A stretch of DNA of 64,000 nucleotides from Bradyrhizobium centrolobii (GCF_001641635.1 NZ_LUUB01000036.1:86603-150602), one strand, 5' to 3'. Counted from the stretch's first letter, positions 34,901 to 49,040 are shown. Notes: generated from the letters alone by a model not told the origin. Numbers and translations: made by a program.

Positions 34901-34926
34901 AACTCGCAAACCGCAGCTGCCGTTCC
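34901..34926 (-). promoter_or_regulatory. Candidate EcfG-type promoter for malQ-GH15
   Basis: On the minus strand GGAAC (34926-34922) is followed after 17 bases by AGTT (34904-34901); the last three bases match the CGTT consensus at the same spacing as the prkA site. It lies about 80 bases before malQ. Confidence 0.5.
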
Positions 34927-34931
34927 GAGGG

Positions 34932-34957
34932 GGAACTAATGACACACAAGCGGCTTT
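34932..34957 (+). promoter_or_regulatory. Weak EcfG-like promoter for the glgE-treY operon
   Basis: GGAAC (34932-34936) is followed after 17 bases by CTTT, which matches CGTT at three of four positions. It is back-to-back with the malQ box, forming GTTCC-N5-GGAAC, and lies about 70 bases before the first operon gene. Confidence 0.35.
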
Positions 34958-35027
34958 CTATATAGGTACCAAGCGTCGGTTCCCGACAAGGGAAACGGGA
35001 CCCTGCTCTCTTGTCAATGGCATCACC

Positions 35028-36974
35028 GTGAACAAGACAATTCAAACCGTCGAGAGTGCCACAGCCGGCAGCGCGTTTTTCATTGAGGATGTCTATCCGG
35101 TGATCGATGGCGGCCGCTTTGCCGTGAAGCGGATCGCGGGCGAACGGGTCGAGGTCTGGGCCGACATTTATCGCGAGGGCGACATCGTAATCGGCGCTGC
35201 GCTGGTCTGGCGCCGCGAGCAGGACCGGGACTGGCGGCGTGAACCGATGACCCTGCATGGCAATGACCGCTGGTCCGGCGCGTTCATCCCGACCGAGCCC
35301 GGCCAATATGTCTATGCCATCGAAGCATGGACCGACGAATTCGCCACCTGGCGGCACGGGCTGGAGCGGAAGCGGCTTTCCGGCGCCGACATCGCGCTCG
35401 ACGCGCTCGAGGGCGCCGGTCTCCTGACCAAGGCGCACGGCGCTTGCCAGGACGCCGCGGCGGTCATTCTGAGACAGTGCGAGGATTATCTTCAGAGCGG
35501 CGAGGTCGCGCCGCTGCTCGCGGCCGAGTTGAGCGAGGCCATGGCCGACAGCCAGTCGCGGCCCGACGTGACCCGCTCGCCCCTTTTTCCGCTCATCGCC
35601 GACCGCGACGAGGCGCGCTTCAGCGCCTGGTATCAGATGATGCCGCGCAGCCAGAGTCGGGAACCAGGCCGGCACGGGACGCTCAGGGACTGCATTGCGC
35701 GCGTGCCGGACATCGCCGCGATGGGCTTTGACGTGCTCTACTTCACGCCGATCCATCCGATCGGCCATACGCGGCGCAAGGGCCGCAACAATTCGCCGGT
35801 CGCGACCAAAGGCGATCCTGGCTCGCCCTATGCCATCGGTGCCGCCGAGGGCGGGCACGATGCCTTGCATCCCGACCTCGGCGCGATCGAGGATTTCCGC
35901 GCGCTGGTCGCAACCTGCCTGGAATATGGCGTCGAGCTCGCGCTTGATTTCGCCGTGCAGTGCTCGCCGGATCATCCCTGGCTGACACAGCATCCAGGAT
36001 GGTTCAAATGGCGGCCGGACCGCTCGGTGCGGGCGGCGGAGGGCCCCTATCCCGATATCGTCATCCCCGATTTCGGCTGCGTCGACAGGAACGCGCTATG
36101 GAGCGCATTTCGCGACGTCATGCTGTTCTGGATCGACCATGGTGTGACCATTTTCGCCGTCGACAATCACGACACCGCGCCGTTCCCATTCTGGGACTGG
36201 CTGATCCGCGACATCCGTCGCCGGCATCCCGAGGTGATCCTGTTCTCGAAGACGTTCACGCGCCCGAAGCTGATGGAGGGGCTCGCAAAGCTCGGCCTCA
36301 CGCAATCCTTTAGTTATTTTCCCTGGCGCACTCAGAAATGGGAGCTGGAACAATATCTCGGCGAGCTCATCGATTATCCCGAGCGAGACTTCTATCGCCC
36401 GAACCTGTTCGTCAACACCCCTGACCTGTTGCCCTATCATCTCCAGAGCGGCGAGCCGTGGGCATTCAAGTCGCGCGTTGCGCTGGCGGCCACGCTGTCC
36501 GGCAATTACGGCATCTACAGCGGGTTCGAGCTTCTGGAACACGAGGCCATCCCAGGCCGCGAGGAGTATCTCGATTCCGAGAAATACCAGATCCGGCAGC
36601 GCGACTGGGACCGGCCCGGCAACATCAAGGCCTATATCGCCGGGCTCAATCGCGCCCGCAACGAGAACACGGCCCTGCAGCAGACGGCCAATCTGCGGTT
36701 CCTCGGCATCGAGGACGGCGAAACGGTCGCGTTCGTCAAGGAGGCGACCGATCCCGCCAGCACCGTGCTGGTGGTGATCGCACTCTCGCGCCATGCGCGC
36801 GAATTCTGGCTGCCGCTCGGCAACCTCACCGTTGACGCCGGCGGACAGCGGCACCACGTCACGGTCCTCGAAAACCTCCTGACAGGCGAACAGTCCCGCA
36901 TCGAATGGGGCGGAATCAGGTTGCGTATCGATCCCGACCGTGATCCCGCACTGCTGTTCCGCTGCCTGGCGTAG
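35028..36974 (+). CDS. GlgE-like GH13 protein lacking key catalytic residues
   Basis: A 648-residue protein with the full GlgE layout: a DUF3416-type N-terminal domain, a GH13_3 barrel with DFAVQCSPDHPW and LFVNTPDLLPYHLQ, and a beta C-domain. True GlgE transfers maltose from maltose-1-phosphate to glucans. Here the family's RVDNPHTKP reads AVDNHDTAP (Asp379 kept, Arg to Ala377, Lys lost). The acid Glu of the SEAFTRP motif is Lys408 (SKTFTRP). The phosphate-binding NPPKKYQDI loop is shortened to GPYPDI at residues 339-344. It is probably not an active maltosyltransferase. GTG is the start; treS follows 11 bases later. Confidence 0.85.
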   Translation: MNKTIQTVESATAGSAFFIEDVYPVIDGGRFAVKRIAGERVEVWADIYREGDIVIGAALVWRREQDRDWRREPMTLHGNDRWSGAFIPTEPGQYVYAIEAWTDEFATWRHGLERKRLSGADIALDALEGAGLLTKAHGACQDAAAVILRQCEDYLQSGEVAPLLAAELSEAMADSQSRPDVTRSPLFPLIADRDEARFSAWYQMMPRSQSREPGRHGTLRDCIARVPDIAAMGFDVLYFTPIHPIGHTRRKGRNNSPVATKGDPGSPYAIGAAEGGHDALHPDLGAIEDFRALVATCLEYGVELALDFAVQCSPDHPWLTQHPGWFKWRPDRSVRAAEGPYPDIVIPDFGCVDRNALWSAFRDVMLFWIDHGVTIFAVDNHDTAPFPFWDWLIRDIRRRHPEVILFSKTFTRPKLMEGLAKLGLTQSFSYFPWRTQKWELEQYLGELIDYPERDFYRPNLFVNTPDLLPYHLQSGEPWAFKSRVALAATLSGNYGIYSGFELLEHEAIPGREEYLDSEKYQIRQRDWDRPGNIKAYIAGLNRARNENTALQQTANLRFLGIEDGETVAFVKEATDPASTVLVVIALSRHAREFWLPLGNLTVDAGGQRHHVTVLENLLTGEQSRIEWGGIRLRIDPDRDPALLFRCLA

Positions 36975-36985
36975 GGGCGCACGCC

Positions 36986-39900
36986 ATGAACGTTCTTTCC
37001 TCCGTTGACACCAAGAAGATTGAGGTTGCCGAGATCGTGGATGAGCTCTGGTACAAGGACGCCATTATCTACCAGCTCCACGTCAAGGCCTTCGCCGACA
37101 GCAACAATGACGGCATCGGCGACTTCACCGGGCTGACCGAGAAGCTGCCCTATCTCCAGGACCTCGGCGTCACCGCGCTGTGGCTGCTGCCGTTCTATCC
37201 CTCGCCCGGCCGCGACGACGGCTACGACATCGCCGACTACGGCTCGGTCAATCCCGATTTCGGGACGATGAAGGATTTCAAGCGCTTCATCCAGGAGGCG
37301 CAGCGGCGCGGCCTGCGTGTGATCACCGAGCTCGTGGTCAACCACACCTCCGACCAGCACAAATGGTTCAAGCGTGCGCGCCGCAGCCAGCCGGGCTCCA
37401 GCGCGCGCAACTGGTATGTCTGGAGCGACACCGACCAGAAGTACCAGGGCACGCGGATCATCTTCACCGACACGGAGAAATCCAACTGGACCTGGGATAC
37501 GGAGGCCGGGGCCTTCTACTGGCACCGCTTCTTCTCGCACCAGCCGGATCTCAACTTCGACAATCCGCGCGTGGTCAGCGCCATCATTCAGGTGATGAAG
37601 CGCTGGCTCGATGCCGGGGTCGACGGCTTCCGGTTGGATGCCATTCCCTATCTCTGCGAGCGCGAGGGGACCTCGAACGAGAATCTCCCCGAAACGCACG
37701 AGATCATCAAGCGCCTGCGCCAGGAGCTGGACACCTACTCCAAGGGCAAGCTCCTGCTGGCCGAGGCCAATCAATGGCCGGAGGACGTGCAGGAATATTT
37801 CGGCCGTGGCGACGAGTGCCACATGGCCTACCACTTCCCGCTGATGCCGCGCATCTACATGGCGATCGCGCAGGAGGACCGCTTTCCGATCACCGACATC
37901 CTGCGCCAGACGCCGGACATTCCCGCAAGCTGCCAATGGGCGCTGTTCCTGCGCAACCATGACGAGCTGACGCTCGAAATGGTGACCGACGTCGAGCGCG
38001 ACTATCTGTGGTCGACCTACGCCAACGATCCACGCGCGCGCATCAATCTCGGCATCCGGCGGCGCCTTGCGCCGCTGATGGACAACGACCGGCGCAAGAT
38101 CGAGCTGATGAACTCGCTGCTGCTGTCCTTCCCCGGCACGCCGATCATCTACTACGGCGACGAGATCGGGATGGGCGACAACATCTATCTCGGCGACCGC
38201 AACGGCGTGCGCACGCCGATGCAGTGGAGCCCCGACCGCAATGGCGGGTTCTCCCGCTGCGATCCCGCCCGCCTCTATGCGCCTCTGATCATGGACCCCG
38301 TCTATGGCTACGAGGCGGTCAATGTCGAGGCGCAGTCGCGCAGCCTGTCCTCGCTGCTCAGCGCCACCAAGCGGCTGATCTCGGTGCGCAAGTCGACGCT
38401 CGCCTTCGGCCGCGGCACGATGACCTTCATCCGCCCTGCCAACCGTGCGGTGCTCGCCTATGTCAGGCAGTATCGCGACGAGGTAATCCTCTGCGTCGCC
38501 AATCTCTCGCGCGCCGCGCAGGCGACCGAGCTCGATCTGTCACCGTGGAAGGACCGCATCCCGCAGGAAATGCTCGGCCGTACCCGCTTCCCGGCGATCG
38601 GCGAACTGCCCTACATGATCACGCTCGGGCCTTACGGCTACTACTGGTTCCAGCTCCTGGAGCGCGACAAGTCGGAGCCGGTGGTGCCGCGGGCGGTGCC
38701 CGAATTCGAGACGCTGGTGGTGCCGGTCAACTCGACCTGGGTTTCGCTCGCCCGCGAGCGCGGCATGTTCGAGCGCGACGTGCTGCCGGGCTTCCTGTCG
38801 CGGACGCGGTGGTATCCGGAGCACAACCCCAAGCAGATCCGGCCCACGCTGACTTCGGCGGTCCCGTTCTGCGACATCGGCGACAACCGGCCCTGGATCG
38901 CATTCTTCGAGGCAACGCAGCACGACGCCCCCGCGCGCTACGTGCTGCCGATGCAGATCGAGTGGGTGCGCTTCGATCGCGAGCGCTTCAATCCGAGGGC
39001 GCTCGCCGCCGTGCGCCAGGGCGCGCGCGAGGGCACGCTGCTGGACGTGGCGACCGATCAGATCTTCATCGGCCTGTTCCTGCGCAACCTGTCGCAGCAT
39101 CTGGTGGTGGAGGAGAACAACCTGCGGCTGGAGTTCAAGCCGACCAGCCTGTTCGCCGACTACACCGTCAAGGAGCCCGAACGTATCCGCACGATCGAGC
39201 AGTCGAACAGCACCGCCCTCGTCGACAACCAGTATGTCGCGAAGATCTATCGACAGCTTGAAGGCGGCATCAATCCCGAGATCGAGATCGGCCACTACCT
39301 CACCGAGGTTGCCCGCTTCGCCAACAGCCCTGCGCTGCTCGGCAGCGTCGAGCTGATCGAAGGCGACCAGCGCAGTGCGCTCGGCGTCCTGCACGCCTAT
39401 ATCGAGAATCAGGGCGACGGCTGGGCGGTAACCGCCTCCCATCTCGACCGCTATATCGACGAGCAGCGGATGCTGATGGCGAGCCAGATGTCTCACGACA
39501 GCCAGGAGCCAGCATCCTATCTGCACCATCTGGTGCAGACCGGCCGACGCCTCGCCGAGCTCCATATGGCGCTAGCTGACGCAAAGCCCGGCGACCTCGC
39601 CCCCGAACCGATCGAACCGGCGCACGTCAACCGCTGGATCACCGATCTCAAGGCCCGCGCCGACCTGATCTGCGAGCGCCTGACCGAAAGCCGAGAGGCT
39701 TTCCGCGAAGCCGACCGCCCGCTGATCGACCAGCTCGCGGCAGCGCGGGGAGGGTTGTTCGACCGACTGGACGCGCTATTGCCATCGGATGTCGGCGGGT
39801 TGAACATCCGTCATCATGGCGACTTCCGGCTCGGGCAAACTCTGATCGTGAAGGACGATATCTTCATCATCGATTTCGACGGCGATCCGCGCCTGCCCTT

Positions 39901-40279
39901 CGCCGATCGGCGGCGCAAGGCGCCGGCCGCGCGCGACGTCGCCGGCCTGATCCGCTCGATCGAGCTTGCCGCGACCGCAGCCTTCCATCGCGCGCTCGCA
40001 GGCCCGCCGGTTGAGCAGGGCCGGCTTGCAACCGCGCTCGGCGAATGGCGCGATCGCGCCACGGCGATATTCCTCACCGCCTATCGCGAAGCCATGACGA
40101 ACCGGCGGCTGTGGCCAAATGATCCGCAATCGGCGGACAACCTGTTAAGGTTTTTCCTGCTTGATCAAACGTTCGAAGAGGTGGAGTACGAACTGTCCCA
40201 CCGGCCGGAGGGGCTCAATGCGCCGCTGACCGGGCTGCTTCGCATTCTGTCCAATGCCGAGAGCGAAGCACATGCCTAA
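36986..40279 (+). CDS. treS: Trehalose synthase fused to maltokinase (TreS-Pep2)
   Basis: A 1097-residue fusion. Residues ~20-560 are a GH13_16 trehalose synthase, which interconverts maltose and trehalose ([18 protein letters not shown], the nucleophile in [11 protein letters not shown], the acid in [25 protein letters not shown]). Residues ~600-1097 are a maltokinase: an N-cap [18 protein letters not shown] and the catalytic [14 protein letters not shown] with Asp946, then [16 protein letters not shown]. It makes maltose-1-phosphate, the GlgE donor. All motifs look intact, unlike the upstream GlgE-like protein. It overlaps glgB by eight bases. Confidence 0.94.
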   Translation: MNVLSSVDTKKIEVAEIVDELWYKDAIIYQLHVKAFADSNNDGIGDFTGLTEKLPYLQDLGVTALWLLPFYPSPGRDDGYDIADYGSVNPDFGTMKDFKRFIQEAQRRGLRVITELVVNHTSDQHKWFKRARRSQPGSSARNWYVWSDTDQKYQGTRIIFTDTEKSNWTWDTEAGAFYWHRFFSHQPDLNFDNPRVVSAIIQVMKRWLDAGVDGFRLDAIPYLCEREGTSNENLPETHEIIKRLRQELDTYSKGKLLLAEANQWPEDVQEYFGRGDECHMAYHFPLMPRIYMAIAQEDRFPITDILRQTPDIPASCQWALFLRNHDELTLEMVTDVERDYLWSTYANDPRARINLGIRRRLAPLMDNDRRKIELMNSLLLSFPGTPIIYYGDEIGMGDNIYLGDRNGVRTPMQWSPDRNGGFSRCDPARLYAPLIMDPVYGYEAVNVEAQSRSLSSLLSATKRLISVRKSTLAFGRGTMTFIRPANRAVLAYVRQYRDEVILCVANLSRAAQATELDLSPWKDRIPQEMLGRTRFPAIGELPYMITLGPYGYYWFQLLERDKSEPVVPRAVPEFETLVVPVNSTWVSLARERGMFERDVLPGFLSRTRWYPEHNPKQIRPTLTSAVPFCDIGDNRPWIAFFEATQHDAPARYVLPMQIEWVRFDRERFNPRALAAVRQGAREGTLLDVATDQIFIGLFLRNLSQHLVVEENNLRLEFKPTSLFADYTVKEPERIRTIEQSNSTALVDNQYVAKIYRQLEGGINPEIEIGHYLTEVARFANSPALLGSVELIEGDQRSALGVLHAYIENQGDGWAVTASHLDRYIDEQRMLMASQMSHDSQEPASYLHHLVQTGRRLAELHMALADAKPGDLAPEPIEPAHVNRWITDLKARADLICERLTESREAFREADRPLIDQLAAARGGLFDRLDALLPSDVGGLNIRHHGDFRLGQTLIVKDDIFIIDFDGDPRLPFADRRRKAPAARDVAGLIRSIELAATAAFHRALAGPPVEQGRLATALGEWRDRATAIFLTAYREAMTNRRLWPNDPQSADNLLRFFLLDQTFEEVEYELSHRPEGLNAPLTGLLRILSNAESEAHA

Positions 40280-42419
40280 GCTGCCTGCCGAGGCCTACGC
40301 AATCATCGAGGGCCGCCATTCCGACCCCTTCCATTATCTCGGGCTGCATCCCGAGGGCGGGAAAAGCGTGGTGCGCGCCTTCCTGCCGGAGGCCTCCAAT
40401 GTCGAAGCGGTCGGCGAGCACGGCGAGGTGGCGCCGCTCGATCGCGTCCATGAGGCCGGCCTGTTCGTCGGCGCCCTGCCCAATGGCTCCAGGCGCTATC
40501 AATTGCGCGCCAAGTTCGGCGACAGCGTCGTCGAGTTCGAGGACGCCTACCGCTTCCCGCCGATCCTCACCGACTTCGACCTCTATCTGCTCGGCGAAGG
40601 CACCCATCAGCGCCTCTACGACAAGCTCGGCGCGCATCCGATGACGCTCGACGGCGTCGACGGCATCGGCTTCGTGGTGCTGGCACCGAATGCAAGGCGC
40701 GTCAGCGTGGTCGGCGATTTCAATTTCTGGGACGCACGGCGCCATCCCATGCGGGTGCGCGGCGTCGGCTATTGGGAATTGTTCATCCCGCACGCCAAGG
40801 CCGGCGATCACTACAAGTTCGACATCGTCGGGCCGCACGGTCACCAGTTGCCGCTGAAATCAGACCCGATGGCCTTCGCCACCGAGGTCCGGCCGAAGAC
40901 GGCCTCCATCGTGTTCGACGAGGCCAACCTGCCGCGGCCGCGGCCGGCGCCCGACGGCGTCAACGCGCTGTCGGCGCCGATGTCGATCTACGAGGTCCAT
41001 CTCGGCTCTTGGCGCCGCAAGAGCGACGATGAATGGCTGACCTATCGCGAGCTGGCCGAGCAGTTGCCGGCCTACGTCCGCGACATGGGCTTCACGCATG
41101 TCGAATTCCTGCCCGTGAACGAGCATCCGTTCGACGGCTCCTGGGGCTATCAGCCAACGGGCCTCTATGCGCCGACCAGCCGCTTCGGGTCACCGGACGA
41201 TTTTGCCGCGCTTGTCGATGCCTGCCATCGCGAGGGCATTGGCGTGCTGCTCGACTGGGTGCCCGGCCACTTCCCGGACGACCCGCACGGACTCGGCCAT
41301 TTCGACGGCACCTCGTTCTACGAGCACGCCAATCCGCTCCAGGGCCGCCACCTCGACTGGGGCACGCTGATCTACAATTACGGTCGCACCGAGGTGATGA
41401 ACTTCCTGGTGTCGAACGCGCTGTTCTGGCTGGAGCGCTACGCCATCGACGGGCTGCGCGTCGATGCGGTGGCTTCCATGCTCTACCTCGACTACAGCCG
41501 GCCGCCGGGCGCCTGGATCCCGAACCAGTATGGCGGGAGGGAAAACATCGAGGCGATCGCGTTCCTGCGCCGCTTCAACACCGAAGTGTTTGCCCGCTTT
41601 CCGCAGGCGACCACCGCCGCCGAAGAATCCACCGCATGGCCGCAGGTCTCGCGGCCGGTCGAATTCGGCGGGCTCGGCTTCGGCTACAAGTGGAACATGG
41701 GCTGGATGCACGACACGCTGAACTACATCAGCAAGGACCCGATCTACCGCAAGCATCATCACGGCGAGATCCTGTTCGGCCTGCACTACGCCTTCTCGGA
41801 GAACTTCATCCTGCCGCTCTCGCATGACGAGGTCGTGCACGGCAAGCGTTCGATCCTGGGCCGGATGCCCGGCGACGAGTGGCAGCGCTTCGCCAACTTA
41901 CGCGCCTATTACAGCTTCATGTTCGGCCATCCCGGCAAGAAGCTGTTGTTCATGGGCGCGGAAATCGCGCAAAGCCGCGAATGGAATCACGACCAGTCGC
42001 TCGACTGGCATCTGCTCGAATACAAGAACCATTCCGGCATCCAGGCGCTGATCCGCGATCTCAACCGGCTCTATCGCGCGGTGCCTGCGCTGCACCAGAT
42101 GGATTGCGACCAGGCCGGCTTCGAATGGCTGATCACCGATGATGCCAACCGCAACACCTTCGCCTGGATGCGCAAGGGATTTGACGAGCATTCGCGCTGT
42201 CTCGTGATCGTCAACTTCTCACCCAACGTCTATCGCAACTATCGCGTTCGCGTGCCCTTTGCTGGCAAGTGGAAAGAGGTGTTCAATTCGGACTCCGCCC
42301 ATTACGGCGGCAGCAATGTCGGGAACGTCGGAGAGGTCGTTGCCGTTGACGGCAAGGCGCCCGAGCTCCGCCTCACCATTCCGCCCCTGGCCGCGATCTT
42401 CCTCGTTCCGGAAAGCTGA
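40272..42419 (+). CDS. glgB: 1,4-alpha-glucan branching enzyme
   Basis: A 715-residue GH13 enzyme that makes alpha-1,6 branches. The first ~220 residues are the N1 and CBM48 modules ([38 protein letters not shown]). The barrel has nucleophile Asp398 in [16 protein letters not shown], acid Glu451 in [10 protein letters not shown] and [12 protein letters not shown]. The spacing Asp to Glu (53) equals that of the E. coli enzyme. The ATG at 40272 was chosen over one at 40254, which would lengthen the overlap with treS. glgX begins three bases after the stop. Confidence 0.95.
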   Translation: MPKLPAEAYAIIEGRHSDPFHYLGLHPEGGKSVVRAFLPEASNVEAVGEHGEVAPLDRVHEAGLFVGALPNGSRRYQLRAKFGDSVVEFEDAYRFPPILTDFDLYLLGEGTHQRLYDKLGAHPMTLDGVDGIGFVVLAPNARRVSVVGDFNFWDARRHPMRVRGVGYWELFIPHAKAGDHYKFDIVGPHGHQLPLKSDPMAFATEVRPKTASIVFDEANLPRPRPAPDGVNALSAPMSIYEVHLGSWRRKSDDEWLTYRELAEQLPAYVRDMGFTHVEFLPVNEHPFDGSWGYQPTGLYAPTSRFGSPDDFAALVDACHREGIGVLLDWVPGHFPDDPHGLGHFDGTSFYEHANPLQGRHLDWGTLIYNYGRTEVMNFLVSNALFWLERYAIDGLRVDAVASMLYLDYSRPPGAWIPNQYGGRENIEAIAFLRRFNTEVFARFPQATTAAEESTAWPQVSRPVEFGGLGFGYKWNMGWMHDTLNYISKDPIYRKHHHGEILFGLHYAFSENFILPLSHDEVVHGKRSILGRMPGDEWQRFANLRAYYSFMFGHPGKKLLFMGAEIAQSREWNHDQSLDWHLLEYKNHSGIQALIRDLNRLYRAVPALHQMDCDQAGFEWLITDDANRNTFAWMRKGFDEHSRCLVIVNFSPNVYRNYRVRVPFAGKWKEVFNSDSAHYGGSNVGNVGEVVAVDGKAPELRLTIPPLAAIFLVPES

Positions 42420-42422
42420 CCC

Positions 42423-44501
42423 ATGCGCTTGACCGCCGGATCGCCCGCACGTCTCGGCGCAAGCTGGGACGGACGCGGCACCAATTTCGCGCTGTTCTCC
42501 GCCAACGCGCAAAAGGTCGAGCTGTGCCTGTTCGACAGCCAGGGCCGCCGCGAGCTCGAGCGCATCGAATTGCCGGAGCGCACCGAGGACGTCTGGCACT
42601 GCTATCTCAATGACGTCTCGCCGGGCCAGCTCTACGGCTACCGCGTGCACGGCCCCTACGAACCCGAGCACGGCCATCGCTTCAACGCCAACAAACTGCT
42701 GCTCGACCCCTATGCCAAGCGGCTCGCCGGACGGCTGGTCTGGAGCGATGCGCATTTCGCCTACCGCACCGGCAGCCCGCGCGAGGATCTATCCTTCGAC
42801 CGGCGTGACAATGCGCGCGGCATGCCCAAGGCGGTCGTGGTCGACGAGACCTTCAATTGGGGCCGGCGCGAAATCCGGCCCCACATCGCCTGGGAGGACA
42901 CCATCATCTACGAGGCTCACGTCAAGGGCCTGACGCAGAAGCGCGATGACGTTCCGCCGAACCTGCGCGGCACCTATGGCGGTCTGTCGTCGCCCGCGAT
43001 GATCGAGCATTTGAAGCGGCTCGGCGTCACTACGATCGAGCTCCTGCCGATCCACAGCTTCGTGGACGACCGCATACTGGTGGAGAAGAAGCTCGCCAAC
43101 TACTGGGGCTACAACACGCTGTCGTTCTTCGCGCCCGAGCCGCGCTACGCCCAGGACAATGCGCTCGACTCTTTCCGCACCACCGTCGCGCGCCTGCACG
43201 ACGCCGGCATCGAGGTGATGCTCGACGTCGTCTACAACCACACCGCGGAAGGAAATCACCTCGGTCCGACGCTGTGCTACCGCGGCATCGACAACGCTTC
43301 CTACTATTGGCTGAACCGCGAGAACCCGCGCTACTACGACGATTTCACCGGCTGCGGCTCTTCGGTGAATCTCTCCCATCCGCGCGTGCTCCAGATGGTG
43401 ATGGATTCGCTGCGCTACTGGGTCGAGGTCTGCCATGTCGACGGCTTCCGCTTCGACCTCGCCACCACGCTGGCACGCGGTCCGAACGGCTTTGATCGCG
43501 GCAGCTCGTTCCTGACCGCGGTCCGGCAGGATCCGGTGCTCGCCAGCGTCAAGCTCGTCGCCGAACCCTGGGACCTCGGGCTCGGCGGCTACCAGGTCGG
43601 TGCCTTTCCCTCGCAATGGTCGGAGTGGAACGACCGCTATCGCAGCGCCATGCGCCGCTACTGGAGCGGCGAAGGCAGCCTGATCGGCGACATCTCCAGC
43701 CGCATGACGGCGTCCTCCGACCTGTTCAACCATGACGGACGGCGGCTGCGCGCCAGCATCAATCACATCACCGTCCATGACGGCTTCACGCTCGCCGACC
43801 TCTTCAGCTACAACCAGAAGCACAACGAGGCCAATGGTGAGGACAATCGCGACGGCTCCAACGACAACCACAGCAACAATTGTGGTGTCGAGGGGCCGAC
43901 CGACGATCCCAATATCCTCGGCCTGCGCCGGCAGCTCCGCAAGAACGTGCTGGCCTGCCTGATGCTGGCACAGGGCGTCCCCCTCGTCCTCGCCGGCGAT
44001 GAGGTCGGCAACTCGCAGTCCGGCAACAACAACGCCTATTGCCAGGACAATGAGGTCGGCTGGGTCGGCTGGGACAACCTTGGCAAGGAAGGCGAGGACA
44101 TGGTCGATTTCGTCGCCCATCTCGCCGACATCCGCCGCAAGTTTTCGCAATTGCGCAGCCACCGCTGGCTCGACGGCCGCCCCGCGGAGGCCTCCTCCTA
44201 TGGCGCATTGTGGCTGACTCCGGCCGGCGAGGAGATGAAGGAGAGCGACTGGAATTTCCCGGAAGGACGGTTCCTCTCCTATGTGATGGGGCCGCTGGAA
44301 CCGGGCGGGGCTGCGATCTTTATTGTCCTGAACGCCGCGCCCGAAGAGATCGCATTCAGGTTGCCCCAGATGACCGAACACAAGAGCTGGCAGCAGATCC
44401 TGAACACCACCGAGGCCAAGCTGAACACGATCGAATTCCAGCCCGGAAGCGACAGCAAGGCGCCGCCGCGCTCCGTGCTCGCCTTCGCGGGCGCGCTATG
44501 A
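42423..44501 (+). CDS. glgX: Glycogen debranching enzyme (isoamylase type)
   Basis: A 692-residue GH13_11 enzyme that removes short alpha-1,6 side chains from glycogen. A CBM48 N-domain (LGASWDGRGTNFALFSANAQ) is followed by the barrel: VMLDVVYNHTAEGN, VDGFRFDLATTLARG with the nucleophile, LVAEPWDLGLGGYQVG with the acid, and ITVHDGFTLADLFSYNQKHN. Free maltodextrins from it feed TreY. Its TGA overlaps the treZ ATG by four bases. Confidence 0.95.
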   Translation: MRLTAGSPARLGASWDGRGTNFALFSANAQKVELCLFDSQGRRELERIELPERTEDVWHCYLNDVSPGQLYGYRVHGPYEPEHGHRFNANKLLLDPYAKRLAGRLVWSDAHFAYRTGSPREDLSFDRRDNARGMPKAVVVDETFNWGRREIRPHIAWEDTIIYEAHVKGLTQKRDDVPPNLRGTYGGLSSPAMIEHLKRLGVTTIELLPIHSFVDDRILVEKKLANYWGYNTLSFFAPEPRYAQDNALDSFRTTVARLHDAGIEVMLDVVYNHTAEGNHLGPTLCYRGIDNASYYWLNRENPRYYDDFTGCGSSVNLSHPRVLQMVMDSLRYWVEVCHVDGFRFDLATTLARGPNGFDRGSSFLTAVRQDPVLASVKLVAEPWDLGLGGYQVGAFPSQWSEWNDRYRSAMRRYWSGEGSLIGDISSRMTASSDLFNHDGRRLRASINHITVHDGFTLADLFSYNQKHNEANGEDNRDGSNDNHSNNCGVEGPTDDPNILGLRRQLRKNVLACLMLAQGVPLVLAGDEVGNSQSGNNNAYCQDNEVGWVGWDNLGKEGEDMVDFVAHLADIRRKFSQLRSHRWLDGRPAEASSYGALWLTPAGEEMKESDWNFPEGRFLSYVMGPLEPGGAAIFIVLNAAPEEIAFRLPQMTEHKSWQQILNTTEAKLNTIEFQPGSDSKAPPRSVLAFAGAL

Positions 44502-46252
44502 GACCATCCTTCGGCGCAAGGCCAACAAAAGACGGTGTGTCGTTCCGACTCTGGGCGCCCGCCGCCAAACGCGTCGATCTTCTGCTCGACCGGCGTCATG
44601 CCATGCGCCGCCGCGACGACGGCTGGTACGTCGCCGAGATTGTCGGCCTGACCGCCGGCAGCCGCTACAAATTCAGGATCGACGACGAGATCGACGTGCC
44701 CGACCCGGCCTCGGCCTTCCAGCCCGACGACGTGTCCGGCCCGAGCGAAGTGATCGATCACGCGGCTTTCGCCTGGCGCGCAAACGACTGGCGCGGCCGT
44801 CCCTGGGAAGAGACGGTGCTGATCGAGACCCATGTCGGCACCTTCACACCGCAAGGCACTTACCGCGCGATGATCGACAAGCTCGATCATCTGGTGAAGA
44901 CCGGCATCACTGCGCTGGAGCTGATGCCGCTTGCGGACTTCGCGGGCCGCCGCGGCTGGGGCTATGACGGCGTGTTGTGGTATGCGCCCGACGACGCCTA
45001 TGGCCGTCCCGATGACCTGAAGACGCTGATCGACGAGGCGCATCTGCGCGGCGTCATGGTGTTTCTGGACGTCGTCTACAATCACTTCGGCCCCGAGGGA
45101 AACTACCTCGGCCGCTACGCGCCGACCTTCTTCACGGACGCGCACACGCCTTGGGGCAGCGCGATCGACTATCGCGTGCCCCAGGTGCGCGCCTTCGCGG
45201 TCGAGAACGCGCTGTCCTGGCTCAGCGACTACCGTTTCGACGGCCTGAGGTTGGACGCCGCCAACCACATCATCGCGCCTCCCGGCGAGACGTCGATGCT
45301 GCAGGATCTCAGCGTCGCCGCCGGCGAGCTCGCCAAGGCGACCGGACGCCACATCCATCTCGTGCTGGAAAACGGCGACAACCGCGCGAGCCTGCTCGAT
45401 GCCGCGCAGGAGCCGCCCAACGGCAAATATCGCGGGCAGTGGAACGACGACTACCATCACGTCTGGCACGTGATGCTGACCTGGGAGCTCGCCGGCTACT
45501 ACGCCGACTATCAGACGCCGCGGCTCGATCTTGCGCGCGCGCTGGCCTCGGGCTTCGTCTACCAGGGCGAGATCTCGGAATTCTGGGGCAACAAGCCGCG
45601 CGGCGAGCCGAGCGGCGCGCTGCCGCCGGCGACCTTCGTCACCTTCCTCCAGAACCACGACCAGATCGGCAACCGCCCGCTCGGCGACCGGCTCGATAGC
45701 CTGGCATCGCCGCAGAAGATCGAGGCCGCACTCGCGGTCACGCTTCTCGCTCCGATGATACCAATGCTGTTCATGGGCGAGGAATGGGGCTCGACAACGC
45801 CCTTCCCTTTCTTCTGTGATTTCCACGGCGGGCTTGCAGATGCCGTGCGCAAGGGACGCCGGCAGGAATATGCCTGGGCCTATGAGAAATATGGCGACGA
45901 GGTCCCTGACCCGCTCGACCCGACGACGCCGCAATTGGCCGTGCTCGACTGGACGTCCCGCTCGCCCGAGCAGGAGGCGCGTCTGGCGCTGGTGCGAGAG
46001 CTGCTCGCGCTTCGCCGCAAGGAGATCGCGCCGCGATTGAAGGGCGCGGCCTTCGGCAATGCCGAGACCACCGACAATGGTCTCTTGACCGCACATTGGC
46101 GCTTGGGGGACGGCGCGATGCTGCGCCTGACCGCCAATCTGTCGGACCATGAGATCACGCATTCCAGCGACAACGCAGGCACGCCGATCTGGGGCGGCGC
46201 GGCCGGCGACCAGCTTCCGCCTTGGTCAGTGCACTGGCGCCTCGGAGGTTAG
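44498..46252 (+). CDS. treZ: Malto-oligosyltrehalose trehalohydrolase
   Basis: A 584-residue GH13_10 enzyme that releases free trehalose from maltooligosyl-trehalose made by TreY. The N-domain starts PSFGARPTKDGVSFRLWAPA. The barrel has VMVFLDVVYNHFGPEGNYLG, FDGLRLDAANHIIAP with the nucleophile, HLVLENGDNRASLLD with the acid and FLQNHDQIGNRPLGDRL. The start is the ATG overlapping the glgX stop. treY follows after one base. Confidence 0.95.
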   Translation: MRPSFGARPTKDGVSFRLWAPAAKRVDLLLDRRHAMRRRDDGWYVAEIVGLTAGSRYKFRIDDEIDVPDPASAFQPDDVSGPSEVIDHAAFAWRANDWRGRPWEETVLIETHVGTFTPQGTYRAMIDKLDHLVKTGITALELMPLADFAGRRGWGYDGVLWYAPDDAYGRPDDLKTLIDEAHLRGVMVFLDVVYNHFGPEGNYLGRYAPTFFTDAHTPWGSAIDYRVPQVRAFAVENALSWLSDYRFDGLRLDAANHIIAPPGETSMLQDLSVAAGELAKATGRHIHLVLENGDNRASLLDAAQEPPNGKYRGQWNDDYHHVWHVMLTWELAGYYADYQTPRLDLARALASGFVYQGEISEFWGNKPRGEPSGALPPATFVTFLQNHDQIGNRPLGDRLDSLASPQKIEAALAVTLLAPMIPMLFMGEEWGSTTPFPFFCDFHGGLADAVRKGRRQEYAWAYEKYGDEVPDPLDPTTPQLAVLDWTSRSPEQEARLALVRELLALRRKEIAPRLKGAAFGNAETTDNGLLTAHWRLGDGAMLRLTANLSDHEITHSSDNAGTPIWGGAAGDQLPPWSVHWRLGG

Positions 46253-46253
46253 C

Positions 46254-49037
<2,784 letters not shown>

Positions 49038-49040
49038 TCG

